A stretch of DNA of 64,000 bases from Adiantum capillus-veneris (GCA_014529385.2 CM043962.1:123618470-123682469), one strand, 5' to 3'. Positions 45,430 to 57,049 are shown, counted from the stretch's first letter. Numbers and translations are program-made. The notes: generated by a model from the sequence alone, not told the origin.

Positions 45430-47043
45430 AACCCGCATCCCTAACCACACAGAAGCACATACAAACACACACTATCTGCCAATTTTCCATGCACCGACTC
45501 GCCTACGAGCAATCACGGCTACACACGCTCGACCATAACCGCAAACACTTATTGACAACCCACCATCCCACACTTGTACCCACCGATGCATATACTCATC
45601 CCAATTCTGTAAACACACTCACATAGGGAGCCGACACGTGCCTCGACCACACATATAATTGCTCACGCAATCATTCTCTCCCTCCCTCTCTGCACTCCCC
45701 CACAACCTGTCCGGAGCCAATACTACCACACACTCACTGCATGAGATTAGACAGAAAGGACGATTGAATTCACACCACTCGAGAAAACTACAAGCACATT
45801 ATGCATCACAAAAAAACATCTAAATACAATGATGGCATCACTTGGCGACCAATTTCTTCTGACTCATAGGAAACCCTCTTCCTCCTCAAACTTGTGCTTT
45901 GTAACCCATACAACTCATGATCCCAACCAACTACATACAGCCGACCCCTTCACGTGCTCTGCTCTTTGACCTGCAGAGGATGGCCTCCCTTACAGAGCTA
46001 TCCCCTCTCGACATCAATTATCCTTGAAGGTAATTAGCCAGCTTGCGACCCCCCTTGCTCTTGACGTCCTTAGTTTCATAGGGGCTCTCAACCATACGGC
46101 TCGTGGACTTCACAGACTCTGGAAATCAATCCTTCGGCTTGCAAGGCTCGGCCCTCGGATCCCGACACTCCCCAGCCTGTTCCTGCTCATGCAACCATGA
46201 AGATGGCGCTCTCTCCTTCTATGAAAACCCCTGGCGGCACATGAACTGGCCACCTCTTGGCCTTGCCTATGGCCACAAAAAACTGGCTCTGCTCTGAGTG
46301 GCTACAGACCCTCGGGCATCACTTCAGAAACTGGCGGCCCTACATCTAGTCCCCCGACCTTGTCGTACTGCGTGCAAGCCTTAGACTTCTCCCATAGGCC
46401 CTCAAGTCCGCACTCATTTGCAGCTCCTTCCTCTGCATCCCACCACCTCTAGCGGCCCTTCTGCAGCCCTCAGCTCTCCTTCTTTCCTTGCCATGCATCA
46501 GATGGCGCTCCACCTCCTCCTACTACCACCCCTGGAGCTCGCTATGGCACTTGGCCACACACCACCTACCCTCGTGCTCCTGACGGCCCCATACTACCGC
46601 CCCCTGCCTGGCCTTCCAAGTCCTGTTCGGCCTATACTCTGATGGGCCTTCAACTGGCAACCCTTCTTCTTCTCGACCCCCTGGCCTTGATGGCTCAGGT
46701 CTCCCCTTCATATGCAGTGCCGCCCCTCATGCATGGCCCCAAGTGGTGCTACTTTCCTTTGTATGACGGCGGGGGCTGCAGCCCGCCACCCTCTCGGCAT
46801 GCCCTCGTTGCACTGCAGACTCCCCTCCACGTCTGCCAGTAACGCTTTTTTCCCTTCCTATGGCTTTTCTTCCTTCTGCTTGTTATTAGGAGCACCACCT
46901 TTAGCTTGCCTCTGCTCGTTTTTTCGTTAACTCCAGCCTTTTTAGGAAAACCTCTTATTGGGTTCCCTTTCCCACAGCCCATGCAGTGCTAGCTTCAGCT
47001 TGCCTTAAATAACTATAACTTTACCTCATGTCACACCTTCGAA
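45430..47043. other. M: long leader, no gene seen
   Basis: A GC-richer, pyrimidine-rich stretch on the plus strand with many short overlapping ORFs on both strands and no recognised domain. It lies where the 5' leader of M would be. Confidence 0.4.
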
Positions 47044-47340
47044 TGCCTCCTTCAAACTCGAGCATCGATCTCTTTGATAATTAGTCCATGAGATGGTCAC
47101 ATAGTAGGCTCCTCTGCAATAGCTCTCGATCATCGCATTACAATATTCTTGAAATCAAGAACACAAAAAAACCCTACCTTGGTTGATCTAGACCATCTAT
47201 TTTGAAGCCACAGTCGCCAATCATAATGCCCAATCGAGAGTTAATAGGCATTGGTCTTAAAACACCTAGCGAGCCTTGAACTCACCGAACATGAGCAAGC
47301 ATTCTGCATACATCCTGGTACTATTGGATGGAGATAGTCA
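47044..47340 (-). repeat. Element M right LTR-like repeat (5' LTR)
   Basis: 297 bp partner of 43294-43590, with ~18 differences by hand count. Confidence 0.75.
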
Positions 47341-47359
47341 CTTGGGCTGTGTTGGCCTT

Positions 47360-47390
47360 CAAGTGGGAGTTTGTTGGGATTCAAGCCAAT
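47360..47390 (+). repeat. J: polypurine tract and 3' LTR stub
   Basis: CAAGTGGGAGT is followed by TGTTGGGATTCAAGCCAA, the first 18-19 bases of the J LTR. It then passes into K gag at about 47390. A truncated 3' LTR end. Confidence 0.8.
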
Positions 47391-48783
47391 TGAGTATCCT
47401 CTTTTGGAGCTTCGATAGTGGAAGATCTAGGAGTCTCATTGCGAGCATTTCTTTTAGGGCAAGAATGATAGCCATGTCCTTGCTCCCCACACTTAAAACA
47501 TTTGTGATCCTTGCAAAAAGTTTCAAGCTCTTCAGGAGAGAGTTTATTTTTACCTTTGTAAACTCCTTTCTCCTTAGACCGATTGTTGTTATTGTTGTTG
47601 GAATGGCTGTAGGAAACATTTTGGGCATTAATTTTTCCCTTTGCATCACGTTTGTATTTATTTTCCATGGGTTTGACATTCCGTCTAACCCCTTGTTGGA
47701 AATTGATGCGTGAAGCAATCATGGTATGGTGGATTACTTCGCTGATAGAGTCAGTCCGTTGAGAGTTGACATACTCACCATCTCTTCAGAAATGCCGCAC
47801 AGAATTGTTGTTTTTGCGCAGCAAAGTCTATCTTTTGAAAGACAGTAGCCTTGAGATGTAAATCCCAAAACTTGTCCACATATTTGTGGATAGACTCGTG
47901 AGAGAGAAGCCTTAAAATCCGCCATTCGGTGAGCACTTTGTCCTTTGAATCACTTGCAAGGAGTTGCTTCATGATGGAAACTTGTAGAGTTTTCCATGTC
48001 TTTGGGCCTTCACCATTGCCACGAAGGCTAGCCCACCATTGACAAGCCGATTTTTGGAAGTGCATAGCTACATGGTGTAGCTTAGAGGACTCTGTGAAGC
48101 CCTCGTCTCCAAAGGCCTCATTAAATTGTTGGAGGAAGGCCAATACTTTGTCGGTAGCACCAAAGGTGCCATCATAGGTGAGAAAAGAGATACTCTTTCC
48201 TCCTTCTTTGAACTTCTTGAACTTTTGTGACCTTCGCCATGTAGGATAAGATTTGTGATGTCCTCTTCTCTTATATTCTTTAGGAGAATAGCCATAGCTT
48301 TGATCGGTAGAGGAGGAAGGTGAAGAATAAGGAGAAGAGGGTAACCTCTTTCTGCCCTTTTCTTCCTTGGTTTCCTCTCTTCCCTTTTGGAGTGACGAGG
48401 AGAAGGACTATGGGTTAATCGTTTCCTCTTGGGAGGAGTTGGCGATCTTTTAGTCCACCTTCTTCGTAGAGCCACATCTTCAGAGGAATTTAGGGATTCA
48501 TTGCTTTCTTGATCTTTGGATTCCTCCTCTCGTATGGGAGAGAGTCTTCTTTTGGGGTCTCTTCAGGAGGCCTCGTAAGCTCTCTCTCCTCTTGGAGAAG
48601 AAAAGAAATCCCATAAGCACAAAGTTGTTGAGTAACTTCAGCTTGCAAAGTGGGATTGCCCATAGCTTGTTGCAACCTAGTGACAAGATAATTAACAAAC
48701 ATGGGGGCATCATCATTGGCACCTTCATGTGCAAAATCAAAGTTATTAATGTTCATTCTACTCTCTTGGTTATTGTCAACCAT
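47391..48783 (-). pseudogene. K: gag
   Basis: Starts at the ATG at 48781-48783 (MVDNNQES). It has the same layout as A: acidic lead, Lys/Arg/Ser-rich stretch, capsid core (AFLQQFNEAFGDEGF, CQWWASLRGN, TWKTLQVS) and CCHC knuckle (CFKCGEQGHGYHSC, intact). At least three frameshifts. It is cut short after the knuckle by the J junction. Confidence 0.82.
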
Positions 48784-49184
48784 GTTAACTAAACATATAT
48801 GTTTACTTAGTGTATGCTTTGGCAATTCAAAACCTTAGTTGCTACTCCTCTTAGCTTTTGAAAATAGGCACGTAAGTATCTACACCCACGGCTCGAATTG
48901 GTTAATTATAGAGAGTAGTGGAGTGAGTCTAACATAGCGAAATTGCCGAGGGATAGCTCCTTTCGGACTTCTTATGGCTCAATAATGGTAAAGCCGTAGG
49001 CAAGTCTAAAAAGACTCCATTATTAAGACCAAAGCTCCCGAGGTGTGCACCATATCCCACATAGTGGGCTCAACAAAACTGTTAATAGATCCTAGACTCA
49101 CTCACCCTAATATAATTAACAAAAACAACCATTAATAGGCTACTTAAGGACCTCTCTTCTTAAGCAAGAAAAGAGAAACAAAAT
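48784..49184 (-). other. K: 5' leader
   Basis: Matches the A leader (19514-19898) with small indels. No coding content. Confidence 0.65.
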
Positions 49185-49196
49185 GCTCTGATATCA
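49185..49196 (-). other. Element K primer binding site (decayed)
   Basis: On the minus strand TGATATCAGAGC, one change from the initiator-Met site. Confidence 0.75.
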
Positions 49197-50256
49197 ATGT
49201 GAGAGTAGCAGAATTAGGAAATTAGGTGAAGAATTTTTGAGAGATTTTACTTTGTGAGCATAGCGGGTGATATTAATTGATGGTAGCAACATAAACATGG
49301 TACTTATTTAACTTGGCATGAACAATACTTTTGCAAGAGAGAGAGAGAGTTTAGAGAACATGGCAATAGTTGAGAACCGGATTCATATGGAGCCCGTCCC
49401 CCCTCCAATAGGCATTTGTATTATAGTTTCTTCCATCAAGAGAGACTTGGTACAATACAATATTTGTGTTCCTTGTGACCTACGTGATGAGATGAAGATG
49501 GAAAGCTTCATGCATAACAAGCATAACATAAAATTGTAGAAAGCATTAAATATCCCAAGAATCAGTTCCAAGGCCTCAAACACCTTCCAAGGTGGAGAGA
49601 GCTAGCGGGGATCAATGAGGGTAGGGAAGAGGAAGAAGAAACGTCCCATAGGAGAAAGAAATAGTTCCTCACTTATCATTACTCTTCTCGCTAGCATACA
49701 TAATCGCATAGTAATGGAGATGGAGAAGATGGCAAGCTTAAGCATTGAAGCATGGCCCTTGGTTGGATTTGCATTCCATAGCGAAGAGTGTTGATGTAGG
49801 CTCTCACTTCTCACAAGCTTGGAGAAGGAGGTGGGTTCCTCAACTTTCACCAAGTAAGAATGCCTCCCCAAATGAGTGTGTGGTGGAGTATATCCCCCTA
49901 GCACCCCCCCTCCTTGCTTTAGGTGAGTGGTAGCTTTTCCACATGCTTCCATCTCATTGGACCCCTCTCCCCCTAGCCAATCACATGTAGCATGCAGTCA
50001 AGTACATGGGTAGTCTTTTGACAAGTGTCCTCCTTACCCCTTAGAGAGAGAGAGATCTTGAAAATATTTAGATATTTGTTAAATGGAATTAGAAGCTAGT
50101 TGGACCGCTCTTTAGACCAACCAATAGCATTCAAGCACCCCATGTGGTTAAGCTTAGTGAGAGTCTGACATGTGTCCCATGTGCCCTTTTAGAAAAGGGG
50201 TGCCCCTTGGGTGAGTGGAAGGTTAGGTCAAAGATTCCCCTAACTTTGTGACTTTT

Positions 50257-50525
50257 ATGCATAGGAAGCTTCTGAAGCAACTTCCTCATTAAGTGTGTAG
50301 GGTCTCTTTTTGACTCAAGCATCTTACCCCCCATGCATAGGAAGCTTCTCAAGAAATTTCCTCATTAAGTGTGTAGGGTCTCTTTTTGACTCAAGCATCT
50401 TACCCCCCATGCATATGAAGCTTCTCAAGTAACTTCCTCATTAAGTGTGTAGGGTCTCTTTTTGACTCAAGCATCTTACCTCCCATGCATAGGAAGCTTC
50501 TCAAGCAACTCCCTCATTAAGTATG
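50257..50525. repeat. 76 bp tandem array in the K LTR (3.5 copies)
   Basis: Units start ATGCATAGGAAGC at 50257, 50333, 50409 and 50485, with a few changes each. Absent from the A LTRs. Confidence 0.92.
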
Positions 50526-50646
50526 ATAAGTACCTCAAGTACCTTAGTCATCAAGCATGACAAGCACCTTAGTTGGAGTTCCCACCTCAAGCTCAGCCCT
50601 AGCTTGCTTAAGGTCAAAGGACTTTTAAAACTAAACATTGGAGGTC

Positions 50647-50915
50647 TTTAATGAAGCTAACCCTAAGGTCTTTTAAGCTCCATTAGTTAACCTTGCTCTT
50701 TGACAGACTGTCTCTCATTTGGGCCCCTTTACCATTGGCCCCGTGTTGAGATAGATCCGTAAGGACATGTCTATATTCTATTTTAATGAAGCTAACCCTA
50801 AGGTCTTTTAAGCTCCATTAGTTAACCTTGCTCTTTGACATACCGTCTTTCATTTGGGCCCCTTTACCATTGGCCCCGTGTTGAGATAGATCCGTAAGCA
50901 CATGTCTATATTCTA
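50647..50915. repeat. 135 bp tandem duplication in the K LTR
   Basis: Units start TTTAATGAAGC at 50647 and 50782 and are nearly identical. Present once in the A LTRs. Confidence 0.9.
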
Positions 50916-51006
50916 ACCCTTGTTCCTGTTTATTATCCCACATTAAATGATCAATTCAATATGAGAAAATCATTTGGGTTGGTTAGAGATTAGATATTTA
51001 ATGACA

Positions 51007-53168
51007 ACATTACTCTCTTATGCTTGGGGAAAAGTAAGAGGGCATGACTCTTTCATATTGTTTAACCTTGGATCGACTCACAACTTCATTTCTATTGAGC
51101 TAGCTATCAAGATAGGAATTCATGACTTTGAGATGGGAGATGTGGTGCAAGCAGATGGAGATTTTAAAGAACAAGAGGTCTCAATCACTCTACTCATTGG
51201 GAAGATAAGGCTCCATGTGCAAAGCTATGTTGACAAGGAAGATCTCTTCTTCTCTTCACTCAAGCATGAAGATGTTATCCTAGGGGCACCACGGTTTGAT
51301 TGCGTGGCTACCACTATGAAGTTTCTAGAGAGGAAAGTCCTCTTTTCCTATTGAGACCAAGATGTTTCACTTGATGTTAGTGTAGGCAACATTATACCCC
51401 TTGTACAGACTCAAACTTTAGACAAAGTAATGAAAAGCTCTATTTTTTAAACATGATTTTTTTTAGGATTCTAAGAAAGATGCATGTGTTCCTAATAAAG
51501 TTAAAAACAAAACTAAAGAGGGATTAGAACTTTCTAGTTTCCTAAATGAGTTTCAAGATGTGTTTATGGATGGCATTCCTATGGAGCTACCTCTCAAAAG
51601 GGGACAAGATGATCATTCCATAGAACTTCAGCCTGGTAGCTCACCTTTAACCAGCCTTCTTATCGAGTCTCATAAGCTTAGTAAGAGGAGATTAGTGAAC
51701 AAACTTGTGGAAAAAGGGACGGTCAAGCCTAGTTCATCTCCATTTTGTTCACCTGTCCTATTAGAACAAAAGAACGATGGTATTTGTGTATGGACTATTG
51801 GGTGCTGAATTGGATAATCATAAAGAATATATTTCTTGTTTCCACATAGAAGATGTATTCAATAAGCTGCAAGGGTCTAACTACTTTAGTAGAACAGGTC
51901 TCAAAGTGGCTATTATCAGATAAGGATAGTGCATGAAGGTATTCATAAGAAGGCATTTTGAACAAATTTTAGCCTATATGAATTCTTAGTACTCTTGTTT
52001 GGACTTACCAATGCACCCGCTACTTTTAATCAAATGGTGAAAAGGCTCTTTAGACCTCATTGAACCTTCGTGGGAGTGTTCTTCGTCAACATTATTATCT
52101 ACTCAAAGTCTATTGAGGAACATAAGCATCATCTTTAGGTAATATTTCAAGTTTTGGGAGACAATTAGCTTTACATTGATCAAAAGAAAAGTTTTTTGAA
52201 AAGAGATTGAATATTTAGGTCATATTATCTCTCAAGCAAGGATCCGAATGGACCCTGCAAAGTTGGAGGCAATAGAAGAATGGCCTATATTAATGAGTCT
52301 ATATGAATTGAGAAGCTTTATAGGAATGTGTGCATACTATAGATGCTTCATAGAGAAAAATTATCATTCATAGCAGGCCCATTGTATGATTTGACTAAGA
52401 AGAATGTTAAATTTGTATAGTCTGTAAAAGAGGAAGAAGCTTTTGAAAATTTCAAGACAAATCTTATCTCTCAACCTGTTCTAATATTACCAGACTTTTC
52501 AAAGCCTTTTGAAGTCCAATGTGATGCTTGTGGAAAATGCATTGGAGTTGTTTTGCTTCAAGAAGGGCATGCCATAGCATACAAAAGTAGGACATTGGAT
52601 GACCAAGAAAATAATCTAGGCATATATAAAAAAGAGTTATTAGCTACCTTACATGCTAGGTTCTTGGAAGCATTATCTATTAGGCACTCCATTTACACAC
52701 ACCATCAAATTCTCAAATACTTTTTGACACTTAAGTGATAAGCAAATGAGATGGGAAAGTACTCTCTCACAATTTAATTTTATATTGTTCACATGTTTGG
52801 TAAGCACAACCAAGTGGGTGATGCACTTTCACAAAGGCCAAAAGTGAGTGTTGTATTAATAGCTACTCACAAATATCTGTCCCATATAATAGACGAGTAT
52901 GCTATAGATCTAGACTTCAAAGATGTAATGCACTAGGGAAGAAAGAGGAACCATACAATGTCCAAGATGCTTATCTTCTCTATGGCAATAGACTATGCGT
53001 TACACACAGTTTACGTCAAAAGGTTATGCACGAATCTCATGTTCCATCTTACTTATGCAGGACATAGAGGGATTCAAGCTACTCTCAAGGGAGTAGAGAT
53101 GTACTTTTATTGGACAACAATGAAGGCACACATAGCGGACTATGTTACCAAATACATTGTATGTCAAA
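51007..53168 (+). pseudogene. F: protease, RT, RNase H and integrase start
   Basis: The rest of F after K. Order: protease (SYAWGKVRGHDSFILF, LGSTHNF, EDVILGAPRF) at 51012-51354; RT from GQDDHSIELQPGSSP through VKPSSSPFCSPVLL to a decayed catalytic region near 52080; RNase H (FEVQCDACGKCIGVVLLQ) near 52510; and the integrase zinc finger (TYAGHRGIQATLKGVEMYFYW, then KYIVCQ) at 53050-53168. Many stops. It is cut at ~53168 by element N. It aligns with A throughout. Confidence 0.78.
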
Positions 53169-53663
53169 ATCGGAGCCTATATACACCTATAGTGTTTTTT
53201 TTAAGCAATTTGGACGTCTCTAGTGTAAAGTCTTTGTGATTTAATAATTTTTGGACTAAAAAAGTAAATATTTATGTGATTAAGCCAGACTTAGTCAGGC
53301 TAAATGCTTCTAAATTGTATCGATGAATCTCTAGGTTGTATAAAGAATTAGAGATCTCGTTTCCATTTTTGATCCAAAACCTTTGGCTAAGGTATAAAAG
53401 CTAACTTTTGTAAAACCTAAGGGGAGTTTTTGGATAATAAAAGTTATGACGTTTCTGTAGAGCAATGTGTACTCTTTTTTTCTTTCTCAAGCTCATAACA
53501 CCCTCGTGAAGTGTTCGTTTGAAGTATTGTCAACTTCATTGTACTCATAGGTGAAAGCTCTTCGCAACTTTGCAAGTCTCTCGCAATAAAAGTGTGTTTT
53601 TGTTGCAACTCAACTCATTCTAAATTTTCTCACATAACTCAAAATTTACATAACAAAACTACA
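53168..53663 (+). repeat. N: left LTR
   Basis: Similarity to the right LTR begins at ATCGGAGCC. TATA box GGTATAAAAG at 53391-53400. The right boundary (ACTACA, 53663) is a guess from the CA end. Confidence 0.6.
53391..53400 (+). promoter_or_regulatory. TATA box of the N left LTR
   Basis: GGTATAAAAG, also present at 57311-57320 in the right LTR, within well-conserved flanks. Confidence 0.65.
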
Positions 53664-53689
53664 TTTTATGCGCTGGAGGGGTGTTGGGC

Positions 53690-55180
53690 ATCATTGCTAA
53701 GCTCTAGGGTGCATTCGAGACTAAAAGAGATCTTGATTTGTGACTTCCTTATGGTGTAACATCTAGTACAACCCCAAAAAGTGGCAAAGACCTTGAATTT
53801 GACCCTAGAGATAATAAGCGCGCATATTATCTTCCACCCCAAAAATTCAAGTTTTGGAAATTTTATGAAAGGGGATTGGGTAGTGGTTTAGTTTATTGCA
53901 AACCATGGAGCTAGACCACTATGGTGAAATAAATTCCGAAACCAAGAACAAAAAATTGTCATAAATGTGGATCTGATGATCACTAGAAAAATGATTGTTT
54001 AGAGCTTGACAAGTATGCTAGGCCAGCTGAGGCTTATTGCATGCAATGCAACAAAAAATGTGGGCATTTTTCAAAATATTTTCCTAGGAATCCTGCTAAC
54101 AAAGAAAAAGCGGCCATAAAATAGTTCAAGGCATGCCAAGTAGCTTCTCAAATAGTGAACCTACAGTTCCAGTCAAGGTAGTTACCAGGGCATAGACCAA
54201 GAAGAAAAAGCAAAACAATGCAAGTGAGTTCAAGAGTAGTAAGAAGTCTTCAAAAGACTCCAAGAAAGAGAGACGTCGATGCTATGGGCTTAGAGACAAC
54301 AAAAAAAAGGAAATTTGAACAGAAGGCCCAGAGAATGGTTGAGGAAATAGCTCAGTCAATGAAGCTCAAGGAACCAAAGCCAAGATCAGGAGGATCAATG
54401 TTGGTAGACAAAATATACGAACCCATCAATGCAGCCTTGGAAGCCTTCCAAGCAAGACTAAAAGCACGGGCCAGACACTTGAAGCAACATGAGAAAACTA
54501 CCCGACACCTGACATGAAGTTGCAAAGCTAGAAGCTTATGAAAACTTGGTACAAATCACGTAGTCAATGTTGGAAGCAGAAAAATGTAAAGCCATTGAGA
54601 ATCCAACAAAGAACAAATCTAAACCAAAACCTGTGGAAACAAAAGACACTAAAGAACCGAGGGCTTCTTTAGTTGATATGACACACACGGACTAATATAG
54701 TACCAGACAATGAGAATGGACTAGATGACATCCCCTTAGTGAAGAAATATTAGCAAAATCACCTGTGCAAACAAGTTAAAGAAGTAAATTATGAAAGCCT
54801 AACTTTGAAATTAGCTCTAATCAAAGAAGTTTGGTTAGATCAACCACCCATGGAGTTAGATGGACAATCTTTGTATGGAGAGTGGGGATCAGAGTGGTGA
54901 AGCCTTTCAAAAGCCCAAACGCTCAAGACTTTACCAAGATAAATCATTGGTATGCAAGACCACAAAACTGAATAGAGCAATGTAGAATTTAGATGTGGAG
55001 AACCTACAATCTATCATGTCGACACCTATTCAATGTACCATAACATTGGGTGAGGTGTTGAAGATCAAACCGCATCTATGGAAAGATCTGCAAGGTACCT
55101 CAAAAGTGGTCATAACAGGATTAACCAAAGAAAACGTTGAAGAGTTTCACATAGAAGAATCTTAGGGTAAAATTGTCAAA
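53690..55180 (+). pseudogene. N: gag
   Basis: A decayed gag with two zinc knuckles close together: CHKCGSDDH, stop, KNDC near 53957-53998, then CMQCNKKCGHFSKYF near 54040-54085, where the last Cys is Phe. Downstream is a Lys-rich helical stretch (54218-54517). Confidence 0.6.
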
Positions 55181-55187
55181 TTTGTAC

Positions 55188-55677
55188 CTATGAACAAGGT
55201 AGGAGGATATTGCAATGGGAACAAAAGGAACACAACTCTTTCGATGCAATATAATGATGTGATTACCATGGTCTTTCTAGACATTAGGACACAAGCATTT
55301 CCATTCTAACAAAAGCAGTCTGGCAAGCTTGGGGAAGACATACAATAGGCCCCGAAACAGGCAGACATGGATGAAAATGAAATTGAAAATGGGCACATCG
55401 AACAGCCCATGAGATTGCTAGAAAACATGATAGTCAGACCTATGAACAAGGTAGGAGGTTATTGTAATGGGAACAAAAGGAACACAACTCTTTCAATGCA
55501 ATATAATGATGTAATTACCATGGTCTTTCTAGACATTAGGACACAAGCCTTGCCATTATAACAAAAGCAGTCTGGCAAGCTTGGGGAAGACATACAATAG
55601 GTAGACATGGATGAAACTGAAATTGAAAATGGGCACATCGAACGGACCATGAGATTTCTAGAAAACACGATAGTCAG
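55188..55677. repeat. ~245 bp tandem duplication in the N protease region
   Basis: Units start CCTATGAACAAGGTAGG at 55188 and 55438 and encode the same stretch (GGYCNGNKRNTTLSMQYNDV, FLDIRTQA) twice. The second lacks a short segment. The copies are nearly identical, so the duplication is recent compared with N itself. Confidence 0.88.
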
Positions 55678-56080
55678 CTCATGTGGGATTGAGTACCAAC
55701 ACACTTTTGCCATTGTAACTTTTGGGAAAAAATTGAATAATGAAATCATCTTGGGATGACCTTTTATGAGGAAAATACAATTGATCCAAGATTGGAAAAA
55801 TGATTATCTATACCTGAAATAGGTTGGATTACTTACAAACCTAAAAGACCACTCATACAAGGATGTCATGAAGGCACCAATCCAAAAGCTTGACTCAAAG
55901 ACATCAACCGACATTAAAGTACCATCATGGTTGAACAAGGACATCCCAATTTGGATGTCTAGAGCCTCAAAGAATGGTAGTTCACGACAGGAGGATTGCA
56001 GCTTGGATCAAGACGTAAATGAAATTGATTATGTACCAGAACCCTTTTTGGAACATCAGCTGTTTGAGACATTTGAGTAG
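55190..56080 (+). pseudogene. N: protease-like region and spacer
   Basis: Within and after the duplication, frames read EYQHTFAIVTFGKKLNNEIILG and then FMRKIQLIQDW, similar to the C-terminal half of a gypsy retropepsin. No catalytic D-S/T-G is clear. The tail has a 70-codon piece with no known motif. Confidence 0.45.
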
Positions 56081-57049
56081 ATTTAGATTTTAGCTACTAT
56101 GGATGTTTGTGTCAACGAGTCCACGCCCACCCTATTTTGTGATGAAGAGGGCTATGACATTGTTTCCATCCAAATGGTGACTATTGAAATTTTGGTGAGC
56201 AATAGGTTTTCTTAGGTCAATATTACAATTCCACGGACAACCTAGAGGAGAAAACACTGACTCCTAAGGAATCCAACTTTGAAAAAGAGCATGTCAGAGT
56301 AAAGTTGTTGTTGCAAGGAGGGGAGGAATTTTTTTTTGAGTTTTTCAATCAGCATCAAAGATGCCAACAAAGATATCACACGAAATGAGAGAATAAACTA
56401 AAAAGAATGTAAAGTGTGCCAAATATAGAAGACAAAACACAATTTCTTATGATGGTTGACACTGAAGATTAAAGCAAGAATGAGGTCAGTAGAAAATACT
56501 CATGATAAAAAAGGGAAAGAATGTGAAACAACAACCCAAAACGAAACAAAAATTTGAGAAAAATTGATGAAACCAAAGAAAAGGAACCTTGAATGATGAA
56601 AACAAAAATGAAAAGCTAAATATAAGGAATTGAAAAGAACTTAAAAGAGGTATGGATCATGGAAATGGGGTCCGATAGCGAGAGACCAGGGGCTATCAGT
56701 GTTCCATCACAATAAAAAAAGTATACTCTGCAGGATCAAAGGATAGTTGTAGAATAACCAATGAGAGAGACTAAGAAACTGAGAAAATTCTACAAAGGCC
56801 CTAAGAATGCCAAGAATATTGACCTAGCGGGTTCTCGAGAAGAACCAAAACCAACCTACATAGCCACAAAAATTGTCTCAGAAAAAGGAAGAAATCCTCA
56901 CATCAAAACTCTAAAAGAGTTTTTGCATGGTCATACAAAGATCTCAACGGAGTAGATCTTGGACCTCGAAGCTTTGAAGAAGCGACACAAAGCTCAAAAA
57001 CCAGATCACTACCCAATCCAATAAAGCTGTTTCACAAACGATCTAGTCT
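56081..57049. other. N: downstream internal region, no gene seen
   Basis: A-rich, with one short open piece (56761-56955) rich in Lys and Arg. No RT or integrase motif is present, which supports the view that N lacks pol. Confidence 0.5.

Larger units (their letters stand above)
43294..47340 (-). mobile_element. Gag-only LTR element M inside J (TR-GAG-like)
   Basis: Two 297 bp direct repeats with TG...CA ends enclose 3.45 kb. The interior encodes a decayed retrotransposon gag on the minus strand and nothing recognisable as protease, RT or integrase. That layout matches non-autonomous gag-only LTR elements known in plants as TR-GAG. The repeats are ~94 percent identical. No target duplication matches (TCGAA on the left, CTTGG on the right), and no standard primer site is seen beside the right repeat, so the class is an inference. 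Confidence 0.55.
41815..47390 (+). mobile_element. Tnt1-like Ty1/copia element J, internally deleted
   Basis: A plus-strand copia with 5' LTR 41815-42013, primer site, ~1.1 kb leader and the first 60 gag codons. The rest of gag and all of pol are absent, and in their place sits element M. Only ~30 bp of J internal sequence, a purine tract and 19 bp of the 3' LTR (47372-47390) remain on the right. It then joins K gag directly. Confidence 0.75.
41414..51006 (-). mobile_element. Ty3/gypsy element K (A family), with copia J nested
   Basis: A minus-strand sister of A: 5' LTR at 49198-51006, leader, gag to 47391, and the start of its 3' LTR at 41414-41814. Both LTRs share subfamily-specific changes absent from A (AGCAGAATTAGGAAATTAGG near the end). 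Pol and most of the 3' LTR are missing, lost with the J insertion. It sits inside F: the flanks (GCACT at 41409, ACATT at 51007) look like a target duplication changed by two transitions, and the F frame resumes in register. Confidence 0.75.
49198..51006 (-). repeat. K: 5' LTR (1809 bp)
   Basis: A-family LTR. It lacks ~23 bp at its very end compared with A (TGTGAGAG rather than TGTAATGG...) but is longer overall, because of a 76 bp tandem array and a 135 bp duplication. Ends TTAATGACA. Confidence 0.85.

Noticed and set aside
46100-46930. Proline/leucine-rich open frames in the GC-rich part of M
   Set aside because: Frames overlap on both strands, none matches a known domain, and the place fits an untranslated leader.
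43289-47336. Simple segmental duplication instead of LTRs for the 297 bp repeats
   Set aside because: TG...CA ends, same orientation, equal length and a gag between them favour LTRs, although the lack of a matching target duplication keeps this open.
41409-51011. Perfect target duplication for K
   Set aside because: The flanks GCACT and ACATT match at only three of five positions. I treat it as a decayed duplication, supported mainly by the F frame resuming in register.
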